From Chaetoderma sp. LZ-2023a (lineage: Eukaryota > Mollusca > Caudofoveata > Chaetodermatida > Chaetodermatidae), in NCBI GenBank assembly GCA_034401795.1, contig CM067370.1, positions 56,565,717-56,629,716 of the forward strand: a stretch of DNA of 64,000 nt, in the 5' to 3' direction. The notes beneath the pieces were generated by a model. The model did not search any database, was not told where the DNA came from, and worked only from the letters and a program-made list of their open reading frames with translations. Positions 59,063-64,000 of the stretch are shown here, one piece after another. Both the position numbers and the translations under genes were made by a program. How positions within the stretch are numbered: the first letter of the stretch is position 1; every line of letters starts with the position of its first letter.

Positions 59063-59600
59063 TTAGCTCACCTGGTCAGAATGGCCAAGTGGGCTTATAC
59101 AGTGGCGACCATCTGTATGTCCATCAACTTTTGCTTTAAAATGTATATGCTCCTAAACCACTTGGCAGAGTTTAGTCAAATTTGACAAAAATTTACTGGA
59201 AAGTGTCAAAATTCATCTCCCCCTTAGCTTCTTGACGGATTTCATCCAAATTTGGTTTGAAGGATCCTATAATATAAGGCTCTAGAACTGGTATTCAAAT
59301 TTTTGATTGATCAATTTTTTGGGTGAAAATCTTAGATTTTACCAAAAATCTACCGGAAAGTGTCAAAATGCATCTCGTCCTTAGCTTCTGGAAAGATTTC
59401 ATCCAAATTTGGCTTGAAGCATTCTATTTTAAATCTTGTATTCAGATTTTTGATTAGTAAATTTTTTGGGTGAAAATCTTAAATTTTGTAAAGAATTTAA
59501 CGGAAAGTGTCAAAATGGATCTCCTTAGTTTCTTGACAGATTTCAACTAAATTTTCCTGGAAGGATTACATACATGTAGTTGTAGGCTCTAGAACTGCTA
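59063..59600 (+). repeat. Second CTCAC-type 5' end with ~140-bp units
   Basis: Begins TTTAGCTCACCTGGTCAGAA (imperfect palindrome with GGCCAAGTGGGCT). Three units then carry TGGAAAGTGTCAAAAT, TTCATCCAAATTTGG and TTTTTGATTGATCAATTTTT. The 3' hairpin is not present. Confidence 0.7.
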
Positions 59601-60116
59601 CCATTAAAATTCGACTAAAGGACGCAGTTTTTTTGTCATATTACATGTTCTAGGAAAGGGGGGTGCATCCTATAATCAAATAGTATTTGAGCACATTTTT
59701 TTTGTCAAGTTTCGTAAAAAAAAAAAAAATTAAAACCACAGAAATTGATCTCATTTTCGCACCGTACAAATTCTCGGTGCCTTACGACTAGGTTTAATGT
59801 ATACCTCAAAACATCATCGCTGAAGGAAAATTATTAAATTGGAGCGCCTAAATATTGCGTATCCATTAAAATATCATTTATTACATCAAAATTAATCTTG
59901 AATTTGACATAAAATGGCGTCCAGAAAAGTTATAAATCATGTGATTCGCCTCCAAACGCAAAAAGATTGTTTTTAATTAGAGCGAGAACTCGGATAAAAT
60001 ATTCTGGACTCGGAGCTCTGAATACTATATATTATCATTGCGCGATAGGAACTAAGTATTGTACTTTAGGTCTGATCCGTACCAGTTTGATTAACAACTC
60101 CCGTTAGTGTATAAGA
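59601..60116. other. No gene seen
   Basis: AT-rich sequence with a 14-base poly(A) run near 59717. No coding frame or element edge could be supported. Confidence 0.5.
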
Positions 60117-60126
60117 TCTCGCGAGA
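60117..60126. promoter_or_regulatory. TCTCGCGAGA promoter-type palindrome
   Basis: An exact TCTCGCGAGA, known in animals as a core-promoter palindrome of broadly expressed genes. A 10-base exact word is rare in a sequence this AT-rich. It lies 3 bases before an ATG. Whether it drives anything here is unknown. Confidence 0.4.
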
Positions 60127-60128
60127 AC

Positions 60129-60212
60129 ATGGCGCCTCCAATCCCAAAAGAGCCAGCAGCTTGCCAACATAAGAAGCCCTTTAGTCTACCAGCCAAATCT
60201 GAAGAGGCCTAA
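60129..60212 (+). CDS. Small ORF after the TCTCGCGAGA motif
   Basis: 27 codons from ATG (context AACATGG) to TAA: MAPPIPKEPAACQHKKPFSL then PAKSEEA. No family recognised. It is worth noting only for its position directly downstream of the promoter-like palindrome. It could be a first exon or a chance frame. No donor site with convincing context was seen before the stop. Confidence 0.25.
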   Translation: MAPPIPKEPAACQHKKPFSLPAKSEEA

Positions 60213-60742
60213 TTAAGGAGTTAGTACAAGTCGTCTGGTAGAAAAATGCCAATGATACCAGCTGTTAGGGTGGTCTATGTGGGTTATCACCAGGGTGGCT
60301 GTAGGGTCTGAAAGAGGTGACAATTTTTTTTACAGGCCCGTTTCCATGGTGACCAAGAGAAATTATCACAAATATATAAGTTTGTTTTAACGCAAATAAC
60401 TTTCTTCACACAACAGCTAGAAACATGCTTCTGGTGTTGAATGAAAGGTATAATTCCCCTCCAATCGGTCCTGCCAGTTACTCATTTGTGGGATCACTTA
60501 TTCTACAATTATGATGTCACAAACATGGAAAATAGACTTTTTCTAGGAATTTGAACGTTTTCCATTTTCCCTTTAATGTCCTTGTGTGTACTAGCGCCTC
60601 AATATTATGTATTTTAGTAGCAATGCTATCTAGCTTATTGAACGCATACATAGTACATGATATAGGCTCTGTAAAATAGTGATTAACCCTTAATTTCTAT
60701 GATAACCCTTGTCGCGATTTTGAAAAATAACGAATTGTTCCT
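60213..60742. other. No gene seen
   Basis: Non-coding. Ends in GTTCCTGCCTCAG, a good splice-acceptor-like sequence immediately before the coding similarity at 60743. Confidence 0.45.
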
Positions 60743-63600
60743 GCCTCAGAAGCTGAGTTCAACACTGTGTACATGTATACCATGATGAAGTATCTGCAGT
60801 CTGCATTTCGCTCACTCAGTCAGAATTGGACATACACAGTGTATGATGAAGCTTTATATTGCAAGGCTCAGACGATTAAGTGGAGAAACCCAGATGAATT
60901 GAACAGTAATCATATTGAAATGGGAGGCATGCACCGTGCATTGAATTTTATGGGTGACATAGGTTGTGTTTTCCAGGAAAGTGGTTTTGAGGACATTCTT
61001 GTGGAAGTGAACGTGTATGGATCAGCAACAGTTAGCCATGCTATGAAGGGCAAAGCATACAATCAAGGTGTTAGAATTCATAAGCTGATGAATGAAGCAC
61101 TAAGTCAGCTTAAATGGATGGCGTTTGCTGATGCCATTGAAGCAACAGAAGTTTAACAACTTGAAAGGAATATGATCATGGAGAAAGTGGAACATTGCAC
61201 CACAGCATTTGAGGATCTCCAGATGCAGCTAAAAAGACACTAGAAGATTTCTCGCATTCTGTGCAAAATCTGCATTATCTAATGGAGAAATTTGTGAAGA
61301 AAGGTAAAAAATGTTCAGACACATTTGTCTTCTGGGAAAACTATGTTTCAGATTTGTCACAGCTGCTTTTGCCGCAAAACGTGATTATAACAAGTCCTTG
61401 GAAATAGAAACATTTGGAGAGATGATTCCAATTGACTTTCAGTACGGACATGTAAACTATGCGCGCTGGGTTTGCGTTGACATTGCTGAAGCAAGACTCC
61501 TGAGGGAGGAGAAGCCGGAAGTGTATCAAGCTCTAGTCGAAGGCCGAGGTGCCATTTACAGGACTGGGCGACCTTTCAGTGGAGTCTGGCATGACATGGC
61601 CATCGAACAATCTCTAAACAAAGAGTGCGGCAAGCACAGACACTGTGTGCTAAAGATGAAGCGCTTGCAAAATACTATTTAACTGCTCATCTAAAAGCAG
61701 CAGTAACCGCTAACACAACGCAACTTAGTGGGTTACATCAGACTGATAGTGGTGACCTCCACAAAGAGGCTACAACGAGACGCATTGCTGCTGATGAAGC
61801 TGCAATCCAGAAAATCATCAGTGTTATTAATGAAAGAATGATGAACCCTTTCATGATTGACATCGGCAATACCCCCAGAGAATAGGCAGCCTCTTGTAAA
61901 TATTGCCACATCACTTGTATATTCCCCTGAGGCAAGCGAGGCACTGTGTAATGTGCGTGAAAATGGTCTAGAACAAATGAAGGAATTTGTAACTAATAGA
62001 TTGATAACAGATGAGACAGACTTTCATGATCCTATTAGTAAGCATAATCTTTGCACATTTGCTACACTGAACAAAAGAGCTGTTACTAAAAAGAAGCAGG
62101 CGATAAAGTCATTAAATATTGATCGCTAAATATTCAGCAAATTGGCAATTATTGGACAGTCACATGATATGAACATAAAGGAATTGCTTCAGTATGAATT
62201 AGCGCCAGTTCCACTCTCGCTGTTCAATCTTGATAGTTCTCTTAGAAAGACACAGAAAAGTAGTATACTCCCTTGGCTTGAGAAGGACCATGCCACTGTT
62301 GAACTTCCAGCATCTAGTGAGCTAACATTGGGTGTCATTGATCTCATGATGTTGCTAAGAATGATTTGTACTGACACAGCCAAGTGTACTACCTTTGGTG
62401 AGCTATCAGATCGGCTCTTGGACACAGTCTTGAGTTTAAAATGTCAGTATATCGCTGTGGTTGGTGACAATTATACGAATGAGGAATCAATAAAATCAGG
62501 TGAACGGGTCCGCCGTGGTATAATATCCAGATGCAGGAGATAAAGAATCCAACTGTTCTAACACCACTTCCAAAACAGCGGCTGAAGATGTCAAATGCAA
62601 AGAACAAGGCAAACCTTGCCAATGTCCTTTCTCATGATTGGATCATTAAGGATCATTAAGTTGGAATGTAGATTAAAAGCTGGTTGTGAGGTGTATCTTG
62701 CTGGTGGATTCTATGACATTAATCGAGTAGTGAAGGTCGTGTTTGGTGGGCACGCGAAGTACCAGAGCTTGGTTCAGATCATGAGGACGCCGATTCTCGA
62801 ATGTTTCTACATATTTCACATGCGAGATATAAATCAGGCGTCAACCAGGTACTTCTTTGGTGTCTTGACTCAGATGTTGCAGCCATGTGTCCACGATACT
62901 GCTGGGTACTTGACTTGAAGGAGCTGTATCTAAAGACAGGTGTACGACAAAAGAAGAGATTCATTCCAATGCATAACATAGCGACCCAACTTGGAAAAGA
63001 TATGAGCTATATGCTACCAGCGATCCACGTAACCAGTGGGTGCGATTCAACCTCGGCGTTCAGTGAGATAGGCAAACAAAGAATTACACAGTGGGCTACA
63101 ACATTTCGGAGACAGTCCTTCTGACATCAACCAGGAAACCGAGGATGTCATGGTAACACTAGTGCCTCTACTGTATTGCGGAAAGAAACACGTATCACTT
63201 GATGTAGTTCGTTACGAATTATTTGCAAAAAACAACGCAAAAAATGAGAAATTGCCACCAACAATGAATAACTTCCGTTTGCATCTCAAACGAGCAAATT
63301 ATCAGTGATTTATATGGAATCATGCAACAGTTCCATGCCTCAATGTATCACCTGTTGATAATGGCTGGGGGTTCGATGAAGATGGGAACCTTGTGCCATG
63401 TATGATGATGCTCCCTCCAGCACCTGAGGCAATACTCGCATTTACACAATGTATGTGCCAAGCGGATTGTTCAACAAGGAGATGCAGGTGTCGCAAAGAT
63501 GATATTGTGTGTTCTGATGTATGTAAATGGTGTGCTGACAGCTGAAGTAACCGTGAATTGAATATAGATGACTCGTCCTCTGAATCAGATACAGATTAAT
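60743..63600 (+). pseudogene. PIN-like nuclease family member, decayed
   Basis: Similarity runs through the whole stretch in changing frames. Early part: DELNSNHIEMGGMHRALNFM and IGCVFQESGFEDIL (60890-61010). Middle: YGHVNYARWVCVDIAEARLL and FSGVWHDMAIEQSLN (61440-61620), then LHQTDSGDLHKEATTR. Then FGELSDRL...YIAVVGDNYTNEESIKSGER (62390-62510), LPKQRLKMSNAKNKANLA, a nuclease-like core with SDHEDADSRMFLHISHARY, LLWCLDSDVAAM and HVTSGCDSTSAFSEIGK (62770-63075). The C-terminus is a cysteine cluster (CQADCSTRRCRCRKDDIVC, 63455-63515). I know this arrangement (D-rich PIN/FEN-like core, Cys-rich tail) from multicopy proteins of oysters and corals; their role is unknown to me. TAA at 61153, TGA near 63543 and at least five frameshifts show decay. 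The N-terminus is missing. Confidence 0.75.
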
Positions 63601-64000
63601 GATATGGAACATGAACTGACCTACACATTTTCCTTGCATTCATAGAATGATTCATTCTGTGAAGAAATCGCATTTACCGAGGTTGGAGCGGCATCAAATT
63701 TCATGCTTACATTTAGGCTGACTTTTAGGGTATGCCTTCCAAAATGAAGTTTTAAATATTTTCCAAACCACACATCCCATTCAATGTACCAATTTGATAA
63801 GCCAGACATATTTTTTAATAAATGGGACAATATTGAGCTTTCAGAATACGAACCAGAACAAAAGTTTTTACAAATTTATTATGGTAAAAGTGAAAATATG
63901 AGAAAAATTACAATTTTATATGTTTGTGACATCATAATTATATGCAAATTATTCACAAAACAAGAATAAATGTTACCGCTAGCTAGATGACTATGAGACC
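63601..64000. other. No gene supported
   Basis: Only short frames without motifs. Could be 3' flank of the decayed gene. Confidence 0.45.

Overview
The window looks like a repeat-dense piece of a metazoan genome, most likely a lophotrochozoan and plausibly a bivalve mollusc. That guess rests on intron-containing genes with GT-AG junctions, several non-LTR retrotransposon families, a DIRS-type tyrosine-recombinase retrotransposon, many short inverted-repeat (MITE) elements, and a PIN-like multicopy gene family that I associate from memory with oysters and relatives. The species cannot be fixed from the sequence alone.

Layout. 1-5808: remnants of LINEs, one with a 5' inversion of the twin-priming type. 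5809-27170: two near-identical copies of a 10.7-kb block in direct tandem (A 5809-16504, B 16505-27170). Each holds a tRNA-headed SINE, a LINE split by a 1.4-kb insertion, an opposing second LINE, the 3' half of a CR1/L2-like LINE, a MITE, the 3' end of a hAT-derived gene and the left end of a DIRS element. 26054-32736: the DIRS element itself, with gag-like, RT/RNase H and tyrosine-recombinase regions, a left terminal repeat and an internal complementary region. It sits inside a hAT-derived, ZNF862/KIAA1586-like gene whose 5' exons continue at 32737-34476 on the minus strand. That gene is a pseudogene.

34477-40573: intergenic DNA, a CR1-like LINE fragment, a Penelope-like fragment and tandem-repeat elements. 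40574-55016: five consistent plus-strand exons of an unrecognised host gene. Its third visible intron (11.6 kb) contains a 5.8-kb satellite (45082-50890) built of 21- and 22-bp units in a 2611-bp higher-order repeat. The satellite is open in all three forward frames. 51370-59600: MITEs and a group of non-autonomous elements, some nested, that share a 5' palindrome, tandem units of about 150 bp and a 3' hairpin followed by CTTGTT. One has a 7-bp target duplication and a paralogous empty site. 60117-60212: a TCTCGCGAGA promoter-type palindrome next to a small ORF. 60743-63600: a decayed member of a PIN-nuclease-like family.

How it fits together: most of the window is mobile DNA nested in mobile DNA. 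The apparently functional host component is the five-exon gene. Relative order can be read in places: hAT-derived gene, then DIRS insertion, then 10.7-kb duplication, then a few private changes in each copy. The tandem block and the near-identical satellite repeats could partly reflect assembly, so long reads across the junctions would be decisive.
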